Assembly: GCF_033118175.1 (NCBI RefSeq)
Contig: NC_083692.1
Location: forward strand, 87,586,501-87,650,500
Direction: 5' to 3'
Length of the DNA stretch: 64,000 nucleotides
Source of the DNA: Dama dama
Taxonomy: Eukaryota; Chordata; Mammalia; Artiodactyla; Cervidae
How positions within the stretch are numbered: position 1 is the stretch's first letter; each line of letters opens with the position of its first letter. The position numbers and the translations under genes are program-made. Positions 63,522 to 64,000 of the stretch are shown in pieces. The notes below the pieces were generated by a model, which was given only the letters and a program-made list of their open reading frames with translations, was not told the origin of the DNA and ran no database searches.

Positions 63522-64000
63522 TTATCCTCAGATGCTGGCTTTTACGGCTCTAGAATATTTGCTGAGTGACAAGTGTAGGAAAATCATTCGAAACAGGTAG
63601 AAACCCCAGAACCATTGTCCTTCCCCATTCTTGGATGTCTCTTTTTCCTTGGTTGGCCATAGAAACATTGGAGCCAAAGAGAAGCTCTTATGGAGCAGGG
63701 GGAAGGTTGCTGGGGGTGGGGGTGGGGGGCGGGTGGTGAGAGAGGCCAGTCAGGCCCAGTGGGAGGAGGGGCAGGAGGGGCCGGGCAGGCAGTGGGTCCT
63801 GGGCTTAACCTGCAGGGAGCCTGATGGACAGACCAAGGCCAGGAGTCTGGAGGCCCACACCAGAACCTCAGAGAGCCGATTCTGCCACATTACAGAGCTC
63901 CATGGGCCCCTGTTCACTGTCAAGAGATGTTCAAGGGAGTGGCCCTGTGATAGGTGCCTTCCTGGGGCAATTGTCTAGAAGTGCAGTGGTTTTAAAAGCT
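63522..64000. other. Unique sequence with a G-rich tract
   Basis: 63711-63736 is a run of G-tracts ('tgggggtgggggtggggggc') with quadruplex potential. Nothing else is recognised. Confidence 0.45.

Noticed and set aside
1..64000. Regularly repeated SINE units as a CRISPR array, or a prokaryotic operon
   Set aside because: The repeats are dispersed tRNA-derived SINEs with TSDs; spacing is irregular and no prokaryotic genes are present.

Overview
This is a stretch of nuclear genome from a ruminant (pecoran, most likely Bovidae). The call rests on the interspersed repeats: BovB (RTE-clade) LINEs, Bov-tA/BOV-A2 SINEs built from a tRNA head plus BovB tail, a young bovine-type L1 (L1-BT), and many CHR-type tRNA-derived SINEs shared by cetartiodactyls. 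Cow, buffalo, sheep and goat cannot be separated by eye. I see no intact protein-coding gene, tRNA, rRNA, operon, CRISPR array or prokaryotic feature. The open reading frames fall into two groups: decayed retrotransposon ORF2 pieces (BovB, L1) and frames whose length fits chance in GC-rich DNA. One 100-base exon-like segment (21776-21875) is the only non-repeat candidate for transcribed, spliced sequence.

Layout. 1-9 kb: SINEs, a long (AC)n microsatellite, a 5'-inverted BovB and two minus-strand BovB tails in otherwise unremarkable DNA. 9-15.5 kb: old DNA transposons and ERV LTRs, with a four-element nest at 13.3-14.8 kb. 15.5-18.1 kb: repeat-poor, A/T-rich blocks, including three octamer (ATTTGCAT) motifs in 56 bases. 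18-25.8 kb: MIR, MER20, L1, L2 and LTR relics plus the exon-like segment. 25.9-26.4 kb: a repeat-free A/T-rich block. 26.8-34.7 kb: L2, MER5A, MIR, BovB and SINEs. 35.1-35.9 kb: a small CpG cluster followed by a strong conserved-element candidate. 36.9-38.1 kb: a young truncated L1-BT with a 15-base target-site duplication. 40.6-41.2 kb: another strong conserved-element candidate with two ATGCAAAT octamers. 42-50 kb: L1, SINEs and a three-layer nest (L2, CHR SINE, BovB). 50.5-57.1 kb: two more conserved-element candidates among MIRs, an LTR and SINEs. 57-64 kb: an older L1, SINEs, G-rich tracts and GC-rich unique DNA.

Interpretation (inference). A gene-free region with several separate repeat-poor blocks of several hundred bases, rich in TAAT, octamer and CpG-retaining sequence, looks like the regulatory landscape or a long intron of a developmental regulator. 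The target gene cannot be named from this window. Several strong CTCF-like cores fit that picture. Conservation itself was not measured; every conserved-element call is a judgement from composition and lack of repeats and needs a multi-species alignment.
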